Of a DNA stretch of 64,000 nucleotides, positions 27,600 through 37,526 are shown piece after piece. Within the stretch, counting starts at the first letter, position 1, and each line of letters opens with the position of its first letter. Made by a program: the position numbers and the translations under genes. This DNA is from Paenibacillus wynnii (lineage in GTDB: Bacteria > Bacillota > Bacilli > Paenibacillales > Paenibacillaceae), in the NCBI RefSeq assembly GCF_030812855.1, contig NZ_JAUSTK010000003.1:220701-284700 (forward strand), read 5' to 3'. The notes under the pieces were generated by a model. The model was not told the origin of the DNA. It searched no databases and saw only the letters and a list, made by a program, of their open reading frames with translations.

Positions 27600-27638
27600 G
27601 AAAAAAAGGCGTGACAAACCGGATTCCGGCTGCACGCC
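27600..27638 (-). terminator. tcdA terminator
   Basis: GGGCGTG and CACGCC arms enclose an inner GCCGG/CCGG stem; TTTTTTT follows on the minus strand. It lies 46 bases past the tcdA stop. Confidence 0.85.
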
Positions 27639-27683
27639 CATAGGTCTATTTATTAATTTTTTATGCCTATACCAAGGCCTAGA

Positions 27684-28439
27684 TCACAAGCTGATACCAC
27701 CGGACTCCAGCAAATCACGCACCGCTACACTGACCATAATTAGGCCAGCTACCGGAGGCACGAATGAATTGCTGGCAGGAGGCTGTTTTGCTTTGCGTCT
27801 ATCCGGTGCATTCTCAGGAACGATTTTATCCGTAACATCCTGACGCGGTTTCATAGGAGCCTCGGTTGAGAATACAACCTTCACTCCTTTTTTGATGCCT
27901 TCCTTACGTAGCTTCTGACGAATGATTCTGGCAATAGGATCATAGGTAGTCTTGGAAATATCCGCAACTTGAAAGCGGGTCGGGTCCATTTTATTAGCAG
28001 CACCCATACTCGAAATCATTGGAATCCCCCGAGCCAGACATTCCTTGATCAAATGAACCTTATAGATAATCGTATCCGATGCATCAATTACATAATCCGG
28101 CTTGTATTTAAACAATTCCTCATAGGTCTCTTCGGTATAGAACATATTCAGTGCAATGGCTTCACATTCGGGATTAATCAGCTTGACGCGGTCAACCATT
28201 AAATCAGCCTTCTTCTGTCCTACCGTCGTAGTGAGAGCATGAATCTGGCGATTAATATTCGTAATGTCAACCGTGTCCTTATCAATCAGGATAATACGGC
28301 CGATACCCGTACGGGCTAAGGCTTCAACCGCTATACCTCCGACACCGCCAATACCGAGTACCGCGACTGTGCTGTTCTTCATAATCTCCAGACCTTCCGG
28401 TCCGAAAGCAAGTTCCGTTCGTGAGAACTGATGTAACAT
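27684..28439 (-). CDS. tcdA: tRNA threonylcarbamoyladenosine dehydratase
   Basis: A 251-aa E1/ThiF-like ATP-dependent enzyme that cyclises t6A37 to ct6A in ANN-decoding tRNAs. The nucleotide-binding motif GIGGVGGIAVEALARTG is near residue 30, followed by IDKDTVDITNINRQ and the substrate segment YVIDASDTI. The ATG at 28439 follows AAGGAGG; a longer frame to 28475 has no site. It is colinear with B. subtilis yrvM, after aspS and before rarA. Confidence 0.93.
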   Translation of the reverse strand: MLHQFSRTELAFGPEGLEIMKNSTVAVLGIGGVGGIAVEALARTGIGRIILIDKDTVDITNINRQIHALTTTVGQKKADLMVDRVKLINPECEAIALNMFYTEETYEELFKYKPDYVIDASDTIIYKVHLIKECLARGIPMISSMGAANKMDPTRFQVADISKTTYDPIARIIRQKLRKEGIKKGVKVVFSTEAPMKPRQDVTDKIVPENAPDRRKAKQPPASNSFVPPVAGLIMVSVAVRDLLESGGISL

Positions 28440-28464
28440 GAGGTACAACCTCCTTAAAAAGCAT

Positions 28465-28489
28465 TGCCGAAGCATAATTTGCTTCGGCA
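28465..28489 (-). terminator. Hairpin between aspS and tcdA
   Basis: TGCCGAAGC and GCTTCGGCA arms are followed by ATGCTTTTTAAGG on the minus strand, where the T-run lies directly upstream of the tcdA ribosome site. It may partially terminate hisS-aspS transcripts. Confidence 0.7.
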
Positions 28490-28500
28490 GCTAAAATTGT

Positions 28501-30279
28501 TTATTTCTTTTCTTTTTCCGGTTTTGGGGCTAGCTTGATATGCAGTTGCTCCAATTGCAAGCTATCTACAGGCGACGGAGCATTCATCAACAGGTCGGTT
28601 GCACTCGCTGTTTTCGGGAATGCGATCGTTTCCCGTAGATTCGTACGTCCTGACAACAACATTACTAGACGGTCTAAGCCGAAGGCGATACCGCCGTGTG
28701 GAGGGGTACCATATTCAAAAGCATCCAGCAAGTAACCGAATTTCTCATAAGCTACTTCTTTGGAGAAGCCCAGAGCTTCGAACATTTTTTCTTGAACCTC
28801 ACGTTTGTATATCCGCATGGAGCCGCCACCGACCTCGTAGCCGTTCAGGACGATATCGTAAGCTTGAGCACGGATGGCACCCGGATCTGTTTCGAACAGA
28901 TGCAGATCCTCTTCACGAGGACGAGTGAACGGATGGTGTTCTGCTACATATCGTTTTTGATCTTCATCGTAGCCCAGCAACGGGAAGTCTGTCACCCAAG
29001 CGAATTTGAACACACTGTCGTCGATAAGACCAAGCTGACGGCCAATTTTAACACGTAGTGCGCCTAGAACGTCGGCTACAACCTTCTTAGTATCCGCAGA
29101 GAAGAGCAAGAGGTCGCCTTCTTCAGCACCTGTACGTTCCTTCACAGCGGCGATTTCTTCCTCAGAGAAGAATTTCACAATCGGTCCTTTGAATTCGCCG
29201 TCCTTCACTTGAATCCAAGCCAAACCTTTTGCACCGTAACGTGCAGCATAAGGTCCAAGTTCGTCAATTTCTTTACGGGTCCATGTACCGCAGCCTTTTG
29301 CGTTAAGGCATTTTACTTCGCCGCCTTTTTCGATCACGGAAGCAAATACTTTCACACCGCAGCTTGCTACGATATCATTCATTTCTACCAGCTCAAGACC
29401 AAACCGCAGGTCAGGCTTATCGGAGCCGTACTTACCTATAGCTTCAGCATAAGTCAAGCGTTGGAATGGAAGAGTAATGTCAGCACCCACTGTTTCTTTG
29501 AACAGACGCTGCATCAGCTTCTCCATCATGCCAAGCAGATCATCCTGACCCATGAACGAGGTCTCAATATCGACTTGAGTAAATTCCGGCTGACGGTCAG
29601 CACGCAGATCCTCATCACGGAAGCAGCGGGCAATCTGGTAGTACCGTTCTACTCCGCCCACCATAAGGAGCTGCTTGTAGATTTGCGGTGATTGCGGCAG
29701 TGCAAAGAATTCGCCTTCATGCACCCGACTTGGTACAAGATAGTCACGCGCGCCTTCAGGCGAGCTCTTAGTAAGGATTGGAGTTTCAACATCGATGAAG
29801 CCCTCACTGTCCAAGAAGTCACGGAAGATTTTAGAAGCTTTCGAGCGAAGCAGAAGCGTTTTTTGCATTTCCGGACGACGCAGATCCAGGTAACGATATT
29901 TAAGGCGCAGGGACTCATCCACTTCAACACCCTCTTCTATGAAGAACGGTGGAGTTTTAGCTGCGTTAAGAACTTCAATATCTGTGATTTGAATCTCAAT
30001 TTCACCTGTAGGCAAATTGCGGTTTACAGTTTCAGCATCACGTTTTACAACATTACCGGTAACAGCCAGCACATATTCACTGCGTACTTTATCAGCCACT
30101 TGCAGGGCTTCTCCGGAATAATCAGGATTAAATACGATTTGCACAATACCGCTCCGGTCGCGCAAATCAATAAATAGTACGCCGCCGAGATCGCGGCGGG
30201 TTTGAACCCAACCGTTCAAGGTTACAGTTTGCCCAATATTTTCTAGTGTTAATTGACCACAATGATGACTGCGTTGCAT
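28501..30279 (-). CDS. aspS: Aspartyl-tRNA synthetase
   Basis: A 592-aa bacterial-type class II synthetase. It has an N-terminal OB fold for the anticodon (residues about 1-100), class II motif 2 near residue 220 ([18 protein letters not shown]), a GAD insertion domain (about 300-420) and motif 3 [10 protein letters not shown] near 530. The ATG at 30279 follows AAGGG. It is downstream of hisS on the same strand (60-base gap), so both probably share the T-box-controlled transcript. Confidence 0.97.
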   Translation of the reverse strand: MQRSHHCGQLTLENIGQTVTLNGWVQTRRDLGGVLFIDLRDRSGIVQIVFNPDYSGEALQVADKVRSEYVLAVTGNVVKRDAETVNRNLPTGEIEIQITDIEVLNAAKTPPFFIEEGVEVDESLRLKYRYLDLRRPEMQKTLLLRSKASKIFRDFLDSEGFIDVETPILTKSSPEGARDYLVPSRVHEGEFFALPQSPQIYKQLLMVGGVERYYQIARCFRDEDLRADRQPEFTQVDIETSFMGQDDLLGMMEKLMQRLFKETVGADITLPFQRLTYAEAIGKYGSDKPDLRFGLELVEMNDIVASCGVKVFASVIEKGGEVKCLNAKGCGTWTRKEIDELGPYAARYGAKGLAWIQVKDGEFKGPIVKFFSEEEIAAVKERTGAEEGDLLLFSADTKKVVADVLGALRVKIGRQLGLIDDSVFKFAWVTDFPLLGYDEDQKRYVAEHHPFTRPREEDLHLFETDPGAIRAQAYDIVLNGYEVGGGSMRIYKREVQEKMFEALGFSKEVAYEKFGYLLDAFEYGTPPHGGIAFGLDRLVMLLSGRTNLRETIAFPKTASATDLLMNAPSPVDSLQLEQLHIKLAPKPEKEKK

Positions 30280-30339
30280 AATTTATCATACCCTTTCAAG
30301 GTTAAAATATCTCGTTAGTGCTCTTACAATCCTTCTTGG

Positions 30340-31593
30340 TTATACGATTGCTCCACCTAGATCCTCAAGCTTCACCGTACGCTGCTCACCGGTCGCCATG
30401 GATTTCAGGGCAATAACACCATTCTTCAATTCGTCTTCGCCAAGAATCGCCGTATATCGCGCCGACATGCGATCGGCAGACTTCATCTGAGCTTTCATTT
30501 TTCGACCCAGATAGTCACGTTCTGCAGAGAAACCAAGGCTGCGCAGGATGAACAGCTGCTTCGAAATCTCGAGATCAGCCTCTTGGCCCAGTGCTACAAA
30601 ATACACATCCAGAGGTTTTACAGTCTCCATCTCGACCTTCTGATTCTCCAGTATGAGCAGAATACGCTCCAGACCGATTCCAAGGCCAATGCCCGGCTGA
30701 TCAGGTCCGCCAATCTCTTCTACAAGACCGTTATAACGTCCACCGCCACCAACGGTATCAATGGATCCAATGCCTGCTGCTTTATATTCAAACGCTGTAT
30801 GCGTGTAATAATCCAGTCCACGAACAAGCCGTGTATTAATAACATACTCAACACCCATTGCAGTCAAATGTTCTCTGACCTTAGCGAAGTGCGTAGTGCA
30901 TTCTTCATCTAGGCTGTCCAATATGGACGGGGCATCGATGAATTTATCTTGATCAATCTTGCAATCCAGTACACGCAGCGGATTACGTTCCATACGACGC
31001 TGGCAATCCCCGCATAGACTATCCTTCATAGGTCTCAGGAAGCCCAGCAACTTTTCCCGGTAGGCTGCACGACTTGGTGCATTTCCTACAGAGTTAATCT
31101 CTACACGTACTCCACTCAGTCCAAGGTCTTTGCAGAACTGGTAACCGAGTGAGACCACTTCAGCATCAATAGCTGGATCAACGGCTCCAAAAGCCTCAAT
31201 GCCAAACTGATGGAATTGACGGTACCTGCCTGCCTGCGGACGCTCATAGCGGAACATAGGGCCTATGTAATAAAGCTTACTGACATCAGGCTCTCCAAAC
31301 AGCTTATTCTGGACGTATGCTCTTACAACGCCAGCTGTCCCTTCAGGGCGAAGGGCTAGATCCCGGTCCCCTTTATCCTTAAAGGTGTACATTTCACCTT
31401 CGACAATATCCGTGGTTTCACCTACACCTCTTTCGAACAACGCCGTGTGCTCGAATACAGGTGTGCGAATTTCCCTATAGTTGAAGCGGTGGCATAGGTC
31501 TCTTGCCTTACCCTCCACAAACTGCCATTTCTCTACGGCACCCGGAAGTACATCCTGCGTACCGGTCGGTTTCTCAAATCTTTCTTTAGCCAC
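30340..31593 (-). CDS. hisS: Histidyl-tRNA synthetase
   Basis: A 417-aa class II synthetase. Motif 2 is MFRYERPQAGRYRQFHQFG near residue 110, the histidine A motif LVRGLDYYTHTAFEY is near 260, and motif 3 GIGLGIGLERIL is near 310. A C-terminal anticodon-binding domain follows. The start is GTG at 31593, seven bases after AAGGAGGG. It is the first gene behind a T-box leader and precedes aspS. Confidence 0.97.
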   Translation of the reverse strand: MAKERFEKPTGTQDVLPGAVEKWQFVEGKARDLCHRFNYREIRTPVFEHTALFERGVGETTDIVEGEMYTFKDKGDRDLALRPEGTAGVVRAYVQNKLFGEPDVSKLYYIGPMFRYERPQAGRYRQFHQFGIEAFGAVDPAIDAEVVSLGYQFCKDLGLSGVRVEINSVGNAPSRAAYREKLLGFLRPMKDSLCGDCQRRMERNPLRVLDCKIDQDKFIDAPSILDSLDEECTTHFAKVREHLTAMGVEYVINTRLVRGLDYYTHTAFEYKAAGIGSIDTVGGGGRYNGLVEEIGGPDQPGIGLGIGLERILLILENQKVEMETVKPLDVYFVALGQEADLEISKQLFILRSLGFSAERDYLGRKMKAQMKSADRMSARYTAILGEDELKNGVIALKSMATGEQRTVKLEDLGGAIV

Positions 31594-31640
31594 AGTCTAT
31601 CCCTCCTTAATTAACACTTGAAAAATAACACTTAAAAAAA

Positions 31641-31965
31641 TCAAAAAATCCCCCGTCCTGTTTATAACAAACAGGGACGAGGGATTATCATAACCAATAA
31701 TACACCCGTGGTACCACCCACATTCCGGATCAGGGTAAACACTGAATCCGCTCAAGCGGTTAACGCCCGCCTACGCGCATCGGTTACTGGAGGCAACTGC
31801 CTGCTTTCACCGTACGTTCTCGGGGAGGTCATTCATTCGCTCATCAACAGAACCCTTACAGCCTGACGCAAAACAGTTATTCCATCCTACATGGGGATGA
31901 CTCCGTTTCTGCGGGGGGTTCCTCTCTGAAGTTGTGGGGCCGAATTACTTGTTCCCGTCATCAAA
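31641..31965 (-). promoter_or_regulatory. T-box leader of hisS-aspS, probable Asp specifier
   Basis: The minus-strand leader contains AGAGAG, an AGTA element, a specifier region GAATGAATGACCTCCCCGAG, the T-box core GGGTGGTACCACGGG and a terminator (CTCGTCCCTGTT...AACAGGACGGGG, then TTTTTTGATTTTTTT). No CAC triplet lies in the specifier region. GAC (31828-31830) is the only triplet fitting either encoded synthetase. The T-box variable base is U, which can pair (wobble) with the G73 of the tRNA-Asp in this window but not with the C73 usual for tRNA-His. The exact specifier frame is uncertain. Confidence 0.88.
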
Positions 31966-32061
31966 ACATTATTGTTTAAAACCGTATTATGTTAGATTTT
32001 ACTGAACCACTGTCCTAAAGTCAAGACAGGATATTGAAAAAGTCATAAAAGGCAGAAAAAC

Positions 32062-32094
32062 AAAAAAAATGACCTGCAGCCAAGTGCTGCAGGT
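32062..32094 (-). terminator. Terminator upstream of the hisS leader
   Basis: ACCTGCAGC/GCTGCAGGT is a perfect 9-bp stem with TTTTTTTTG after it on the minus strand. It isolates the hisS T-box unit from upstream transcription. Confidence 0.85.
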
Positions 32095-32221
32095 CCATCA
32101 TCATATATTATTAAAAAGGGGGTCATGCCATTATTATAAACACAGTATGTTAAGGAATCATGAATGTAATATTACGGTTATATTACAGAAAAGAAAGCGT
32201 TTTATTTTCTATATAAAATAA

Positions 32222-32260
32222 ATGCTCTTACCTACCTGAATAAAAGATAAGCCAGAGCAT
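32222..32260 (-). terminator. Terminator of the gene at 32288
   Basis: ATGCTCT and AGAGCAT arms with inner CTTA/TAAG pairs are followed by a T-rich tail (TTTATTTTATA) on the minus strand, 28 bases beyond the stop at 32288. Confidence 0.65.
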
Positions 32261-32287
32261 CGTTGACACGCAAGCATTTCAAATGGT

Positions 32288-32734
32288 TTACTCAAAGACT
32301 TCAACAAAAGCATGTTTATTACGCAAAGTTTCTATGACTTCGAGATAATTTTCTCGAGGAACCTTGAGCTCCATCACATAGTTAAGATCTCTTAGATCTG
32401 CGTCGGCAACTACCGTATTGTTGCGGACTTCACCACCTCTTAGGTGCTTCCCGTTGTCATCTGTAGGATCGATTGCAACAATTCCCGGTAAGATGGCAGC
32501 ATTCCCAGCCACAGAACCTGTGGTTCCGCCAACCCCGGCCAGACCGCCCGACATTGATGTGTTAGTATAGGCCACGAGCGGTACTAGGATATTTCGGTTA
32601 CTACGTCCCCCAGAATCCAGAGAATCGGTTAATCGCGAGACCTCCAGCCCCTCCACATTGTAAGAGATCAACGATGTCTTAGCACCCTCTGCTTCATCCT
32701 CTGTCCGGAAATACGCCTGAATTCTTCTGGTCAT
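32288..32734 (-). CDS. Uncharacterised protein, stress-protein-like
   Basis: A 148-aa protein with a basic N-terminus (MTRRIQAYFRTEDEAEGA) followed by a beta-alpha-beta-like segment, a central glycine-rich stretch (SGGLAGVGGTTGSVAGNAA, about residues 62-80) and a C-terminal segment ending in LRNKHAFVEVFE. The layout recalls the general stress 17M-like proteins of Bacilli, which have a similar N-terminal module and Gly-rich core, but similarity is too weak to name it. The start at 32734 follows AAGGAGG. It stands alone with its own terminator. Confidence 0.65.
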   Translation of the reverse strand: MTRRIQAYFRTEDEAEGAKTSLISYNVEGLEVSRLTDSLDSGGRSNRNILVPLVAYTNTSMSGGLAGVGGTTGSVAGNAAILPGIVAIDPTDDNGKHLRGGEVRNNTVVADADLRDLNYVMELKVPRENYLEVIETLRNKHAFVEVFE

Positions 32735-32856
32735 TGTTGTACCCTCCTTATATGTTCTCTTCTCGTCTAACCATTACCCCGTTTGAACGGCTTTCTAACG
32801 AAAAAATGGTAAAGTTTGAGTATGTTCAAAAGACAAAACCGCTTTCCCGGCTCCCA

Positions 32857-33015
32857 TTAGCTTCGCGGGAGAAGATTGCGGCTTCGGCCTTTCATAACAA
32901 GAATCTCCTCCTGAACTTCGGCTCCTTTAGCTGTTGCGTATGCTTCTGTTGGACTTCCTGTTGCAAGCGCAGGAATACTTCTCCATACCCAAGCCTTATG
33001 GGATTGTCTCATCAT
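32857..33015 (-). CDS. Possible 52-aa orphan protein
   Basis: A small frame (start ATG at 33015 behind AAGGGGC, stop at 32857) encodes a basic peptide with no known relative (MMRQSHKAWVWRSIPALATG...). It is the only sensible minus-strand frame in a 440-base gap between dtd and the gene at 32288. The longer plus-strand frame there has no coding character. Treat as doubtful. Confidence 0.25.
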   Translation of the reverse strand: MMRQSHKAWVWRSIPALATGSPTEAYATAKGAEVQEEILVMKGRSRNLLPRS

Positions 33016-33077
33016 TTACTGCCCCTTATACTGTCGTCAATTATATTTAGTTTATCCAGCCTAATGGGACTCTATCC

Positions 33078-33114
33078 ATGCCAAACAGCTCCACAAGGTG
33101 GAGCTGTTTGGCAT
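33078..33114. other. Perfect 16-bp hairpin
   Basis: ATGCCAAACAGCTCCA and TGGAGCTGTTTGGCAT are exact complements with a 5-base loop. An A-run follows on the plus strand rather than a T-run, and no T-run follows on the minus strand, so it is not a standard terminator. It lies 62 bases beyond dtd. Confidence 0.8.
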
Positions 33115-33175
33115 ACAAAAAAAGGATGACACCTGTTATTCCTTATCAGAAATAACCTGCACCAACCCATTTGTT

Positions 33176-33619
33176 TTATCCTCGGCTATCTAAAATCAAC
33201 GTTACCGGACCCCAATTAACCAGTGACACATCCATCATAGCGCCAAAAATCCCAGTCTCTACTTGAAGCCCACTCGCAGCAAGCTCCCGGTTAAAATATT
33301 CATACAATAGATTCGCTTCGTCAGGTGCGGCGGCAGCCATAAAATTCGGTCTTCTACCCTTGCGGCAATCACCGTATAAAGTAAACTGCGAGACCGAAAG
33401 AATAGCTCCCCCGACATCTATAACACTTAAGTTCATCTTACCGGCATCATCTTCGAAAATACGCAGTCCAGCGATCTTCTCCGCTAAATACTTGGCGTCT
33501 TTCTCTGTGTCTCCATGAGTTACGCCGACAAGCAGCATAAGCCCTTCAGCGATCACGCCGGTTATGGCATCATCGACAGTTACCTGCGCTTTCTTGCAGC
33601 GCTGCACGACTACTCTCAT
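33176..33619 (-). CDS. dtd: D-aminoacyl-tRNA deacylase
   Basis: A 147-aa DTD enzyme that hydrolyses D-amino acids from mischarged tRNAs. The catalytic motifs SQFTLYGD (near residue 78) and the C-terminal Gly-Pro motif [13 protein letters not shown] are intact. It follows rel by 22 bases and is likely co-transcribed, as in B. subtilis (yrvI). Confidence 0.96.
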   Translation of the reverse strand: MRVVVQRCKKAQVTVDDAITGVIAEGLMLLVGVTHGDTEKDAKYLAEKIAGLRIFEDDAGKMNLSVIDVGGAILSVSQFTLYGDCRKGRRPNFMAAAAPDEANLLYEYFNRELAASGLQVETGIFGAMMDVSLVNWGPVTLILDSRG

Positions 33620-33641
33620 TACAGTCTTTCAACCCCTTAAC

Positions 33642-35822
33642 CTATTGCATGATACGGTGAACAGTGTAGACATCCTTTACTCGTTTGAGGCGATCTACTA
33701 CTGATTGCAGATGATCCGTATTCCGGATAAGAATCGTCATATGAATCATCGCCATTTTATTCTTATCCGAGCGGCCTGTAACCGCGGAAATATTAGTCTT
33801 ACTTTCGGATACCGCCTGCAGCACCTCATTAAGCAAGCCATTTCGATCATGACCGGTAACCTCAATATCAACACTGTAATTCGCTTCCACATTACCTTCC
33901 CAGTCCACTTCGATGACCCGTGCAGCTTCCTCACCGTCACCATCACCTGGTATATTAGGACAATCTTCACGATGGACAGATACACCGCGGCCCCGTGTTA
34001 CGTAACCAATAATATCGTCGCCGGGAACGGGATTACAACATCGCGCAAAACGAACCAGCAGGTTATCGATCCCCTTCACACGAACGCCGTTAGTCGGCTG
34101 AGCTCTTTTCTCTCCGGAGGATTTGATCTCTTTCATTTCTGAAGTTAGCTCCAGATGATTAGCCGCTTCCTCTTGCTCTTTGCGAAGTTTTTCCGTTAAC
34201 CGAGAGGCAATCTGCGCCGCCGTAATACCACCGAAACCAACAGCTGATAGCATATCCTCAATATCATTAAAGGAGAATTTCTTCGCCGCTTCCATCAATT
34301 TGTCGTCCGAACTCCATTCCGAGACGTCTACATTCAGGCGCTTCAGCTCACGTTCAATGGATTCACGGCCTTTTTCCACATTTTCCTCGCGTTTTTCTTT
34401 CTTGAACCATTGTTTAATTTTGCTTCTTGCATGTGAAGATTGAGCAATCTTAAGCCAGTCACGACTCGGTCCGTAAGAATGCTTCGAGGTTAGAATCTCT
34501 ACGATATCCCCAGTCTTCAGCTTATGGTCAAGGGGTACGATCCGCCCGTTAACTTTGGAACCGATCGTTCGGTTACCCACCTCCGTATGAATCCGGAAGG
34601 CAAAATCCAGCGGGACTGAGCCAACAGGCAGCTCAATAACCTCACCTTTAGGCGTAAATACGAAGACAAGGTCAGAGAAAAAGTCCATTTTTAGAGATTC
34701 CACGAATTCAGAAGCATCTTTGGCCTCATGCTGCAGCTCAAGTATTTCCCGGAAGAAAGGCATCCGGTTCTCTGGATTGCCGGTGTTGTTAGTTCCTTCC
34801 TTGTATGCCCAGTGAGCCGCGATCCCGAATTCAGCTGTACGGTGCATTTCCCATGTCCGAATTTGCACCTCGGTTGGTTCCCCACCGGGTCCCACTACCG
34901 TTGTATGAAGCGATTGGTACATATTCGCTTTAGGCATAGCAATATAATCCTTGAAACGGCCGGGCATTGGCTTCCAAAGTGTATGAATAATGCCGAGTGT
35001 GGCATAACAATCCTTAATATTGTCGACGATAATACGAATGGCCAGGAGATCATAGATCTCATTGAACTGCTTGTTCTTAGTATTCATTTTGTTATAAACA
35101 CTGTAGATATGCTTGGGACGGCCGGAGAGGTCACCCTCTATGCCCATTTCGTCAAGCTTGGAACGGATCCGTCCAATTACACTATCAATGAATTGCTCAC
35201 GTTCTGCCCGCTTCTTATGTACCAAGTTAGCGATACGATAATACTGCTGAGGATTTAAATAGCGAAGGGCAATATCCTCCATCTCCCACTTAATCGCTGA
35301 GATCCCTAGACGGTCAGCGATAGGACAGAAAATTTCCAATGTTTCGTATGAAATCCGGCGCTGACTATCTTCGGATTGATATTTAAGCGTGCGCATATTA
35401 TGCAGACGATCCGCCAGTTTGATTACGATAACACGAATATCCTGTGCCATAGCAATAAACATTTTGCGGTAATTCTCATTCTGCTGCTCTTCCTTTGAGC
35501 GGAAACGAATTCGCTCCAGCTTGGTTAAGCCATCCACAAGCATCGCGCAGGTATCGCCAAAACCCGTGCGAATCTGCTCTAGTGACACCGTCGTATCTTC
35601 CACAACATCGTGCAAAAGAGCTGCAATAATGGATATTACATCCATCTGCATATTGACGACAATATCTGCTACCGCCAACGGATGCAGAATGTATGGCTCC
35701 CCCGATTTGCGCACCTGTCCAATGTGAGCCTGATCAGCAAATTCATAAGCTTCCCGGATGCGGAGAAGATCTTTTTCTTTTAAATAGGTGCCGGCCTTGT
35801 CAATTAATCGCTCTATGCCCAT
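33642..35822 (-). CDS. relA: Bifunctional (p)ppGpp synthetase/hydrolase Rel
   Basis: A 726-aa long RSH enzyme. The hydrolase HD domain (residues about 40-190) has the intact HDVVEDT motif, so degradation should be active. The synthetase domain follows (about 230-380; KPMPGRFKDYIAMPKANMYQ), then TGS (about 390-450), a helical/zinc-finger region containing CCNPVPGDDIIGYVTRGRG, and a C-terminal ACT domain. The start MGIERLIDKAG at 35822 matches family N-termini, though its ribosome site (AAAGGAAAC) is distant; the frame is open to 35972. It controls the stringent response upstream of dtd. Confidence 0.95.
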   Translation of the reverse strand: MGIERLIDKAGTYLKEKDLLRIREAYEFADQAHIGQVRKSGEPYILHPLAVADIVVNMQMDVISIIAALLHDVVEDTTVSLEQIRTGFGDTCAMLVDGLTKLERIRFRSKEEQQNENYRKMFIAMAQDIRVIVIKLADRLHNMRTLKYQSEDSQRRISYETLEIFCPIADRLGISAIKWEMEDIALRYLNPQQYYRIANLVHKKRAEREQFIDSVIGRIRSKLDEMGIEGDLSGRPKHIYSVYNKMNTKNKQFNEIYDLLAIRIIVDNIKDCYATLGIIHTLWKPMPGRFKDYIAMPKANMYQSLHTTVVGPGGEPTEVQIRTWEMHRTAEFGIAAHWAYKEGTNNTGNPENRMPFFREILELQHEAKDASEFVESLKMDFFSDLVFVFTPKGEVIELPVGSVPLDFAFRIHTEVGNRTIGSKVNGRIVPLDHKLKTGDIVEILTSKHSYGPSRDWLKIAQSSHARSKIKQWFKKEKREENVEKGRESIERELKRLNVDVSEWSSDDKLMEAAKKFSFNDIEDMLSAVGFGGITAAQIASRLTEKLRKEQEEAANHLELTSEMKEIKSSGEKRAQPTNGVRVKGIDNLLVRFARCCNPVPGDDIIGYVTRGRGVSVHREDCPNIPGDGDGEEAARVIEVDWEGNVEANYSVDIEVTGHDRNGLLNEVLQAVSESKTNISAVTGRSDKNKMAMIHMTILIRNTDHLQSVVDRLKRVKDVYTVHRIMQ

Positions 35823-36126
35823 TCTCGTGGTTTCCGTTTCCTTTCTATAATAAAATGAACCCACAAGGGTATCGAAATCTGCAGGTTCCATCATTGGTAT
35901 ATGCCTTAACGCTTCAGTTGAAAGTTTTCTATAATTATGACGCTTACGGCGGAATACGTCAACACTTCCCATTCCATGGCATTATTGTAAGACATAAGAC
36001 AAACATTGGACAAATTAATGGCAACTGTGAAAATGTTGTTGTAAAAATGCCGAGATCTATTTAATCTAGTAAAGGCGGTTTGCCGAAGATAACATCATAA
36101 CTGAGAAGAAAGAGGAGTGAACTCCA
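35823..36126. other. Divergent rel/uraA intergenic region
   Basis: The minus-strand frame stays open to 35972, so rel could in principle start earlier. Otherwise I see only the uraA ribosome site (GAGGAG near 36111) and no recognisable operator, riboswitch or PyrR-type leader. Confidence 0.4.
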
Positions 36127-37431
36127 TTGCAACGCGAAATTCAAGTTAACGAAAGACTCCCTTGGGCTCCGGGTTTTTTACTGAGTCTACAGCATTTGTT
36201 CGCCATGTTCGGAAGTACCGTATTGGTTCCCAACCTGTTCGGAGTGGACCCAGGAATGATTTTGCTGATGAACGGTATCGGCACACTTCTTTACATTTGG
36301 ATCTGCCGAGGCAAAATACCTGCCTATCTCGGTTCCAGCTTCGCTTTCATTTCTCCTGTACTATCTGTTCTTTCCAAGCATGCCGATGACCCGCAAAAGG
36401 GATATTCACTCGCATTGGGTGCTTTTATTATTACAGGTGTCATCTTTGTACTGGTAGCGTTAATTATACGTTATGCAGGCACTGGCTGGATTGACGTTGT
36501 TTTTCCTCCGGCAGTTATGGGTGCTATCGTTGCCACTATCGGACTTGAACTAGTTCCGGTTGCAGCACGTATGGCAGGATTGATTGCTCCCGAGGGTGCA
36601 ACGGACTGGACGCCGGACGTAAGTATGATCACAATCTCCATGGTTACCCTAGGCGTTACGGTTATTGGTGCGGTTCTATTCCGTGGATTTCCAAAGATCA
36701 TCCACATTCTCATTGGTATCGTCACTGGTTATGGCTTAGCTTATATCATGCAAAAGGTGGATACGGCTGCCATTTCAAGTGCACACTTTTTTGCCACCCC
36801 GACGATTACTACCCCTTCATTTAGTTGGAACGCTATTCTGACGATTATCCCTGTGTCCCTTGTTGTTATCGTTGAACATATCGGACATTTACTTGTAACG
36901 AGCAATATCGTAGGAAAAGATTTGGCTAAAGATCCCGGGCTGGATCGCTCACTAATGGGTAATGGTATTTCTACCATTCTTTCCGGATTTGTGGGTTCCA
37001 CACCTAATACCACCTACGGGGAAAATATTGGTGTTATGGCTTTAACCAAAGTATATTCGGTTTTCGTTATTGGCGGTGCAGCTGTAATCGCGATCCTGCT
37101 GTCCTTCTCGGGCACCTTCGCTTCAGTAATTGCTAATATTCCTATGCCGGTTATGGGTGGAGTATCCCTGCTGCTGTTCGGCGTAATCGCTGCATCCGGT
37201 CTGCGAATTTTCGTGGAACAAAAGGTTGATTTCTCAAAAGCAACGAATATGATTCTAGCTACATTGGTACTCGTTGTGGGCATAAGCGGGACAACCCTTA
37301 CTGTTGGTGGTGTTCAGCTAAAAGGTATGGCGCTGGCTACAATCGTAGGTATGCTTCTCTCCCTCTTGTTCAAGCTTATTGAAGTACTTGGTTTATCCAA
37401 CGAAGATAACAACGAAAAATCAGCACATTAA
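36127..37431 (+). CDS. uraA: Uracil/xanthine permease (NCS2)
   Basis: A 434-aa transporter starting TTG at 36127, nine bases after GAGGAG. About 14 membrane spans are predicted. The N-terminal LLSLQHLFAMFGSTVLVPNLFGVDP, the PAYLGSSFAFISP motif (about residues 66-78) and the substrate-site stretch VVIVEHIGHLLVTSNIVGKD (about 250-270) with GNGISTILSGFVGSTPNTTYGENIG are diagnostic of UraA/PyrP. It probably imports uracil with protons. It is divergent from rel and convergent with apt. Confidence 0.93.
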   Translation: MQREIQVNERLPWAPGFLLSLQHLFAMFGSTVLVPNLFGVDPGMILLMNGIGTLLYIWICRGKIPAYLGSSFAFISPVLSVLSKHADDPQKGYSLALGAFIITGVIFVLVALIIRYAGTGWIDVVFPPAVMGAIVATIGLELVPVAARMAGLIAPEGATDWTPDVSMITISMVTLGVTVIGAVLFRGFPKIIHILIGIVTGYGLAYIMQKVDTAAISSAHFFATPTITTPSFSWNAILTIIPVSLVVIVEHIGHLLVTSNIVGKDLAKDPGLDRSLMGNGISTILSGFVGSTPNTTYGENIGVMALTKVYSVFVIGGAAVIAILLSFSGTFASVIANIPMPVMGGVSLLLFGVIAASGLRIFVEQKVDFSKATNMILATLVLVVGISGTTLTVGGVQLKGMALATIVGMLLSLLFKLIEVLGLSNEDNNEKSAH

Positions 37432-37468
37432 TTTATACCCTACGACGGGAAAATTACAAACACAAAAA

Positions 37469-37500
37469 AACTGGCTGCTCTCTTATGGGAGCGGCCAGTT
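37469..37500. terminator. Bidirectional terminator, uraA/apt
   Basis: AACTGGCTGCTC and GGGAGCGGCCAGTT arms; TTTTTT follows on the plus strand and TTTTTTTGTG on the minus strand. Confidence 0.92.
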
Positions 37501-37526
37501 TTTTATATAAGTAACTGTGAATGAAC

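Noticed and set aside
27516..27600. Purine riboswitch upstream of the AzgA-type permease
   Set aside because: The leader before the ATG is short, with none of the conserved purine aptamer loops.
32734..33129. 131-aa plus-strand ORF in the dtd/32288 gap
   Set aside because: Cysteine- and serine-rich without domain features, it overlaps the divergent gene's start and runs through the hairpin; no ribosome site.
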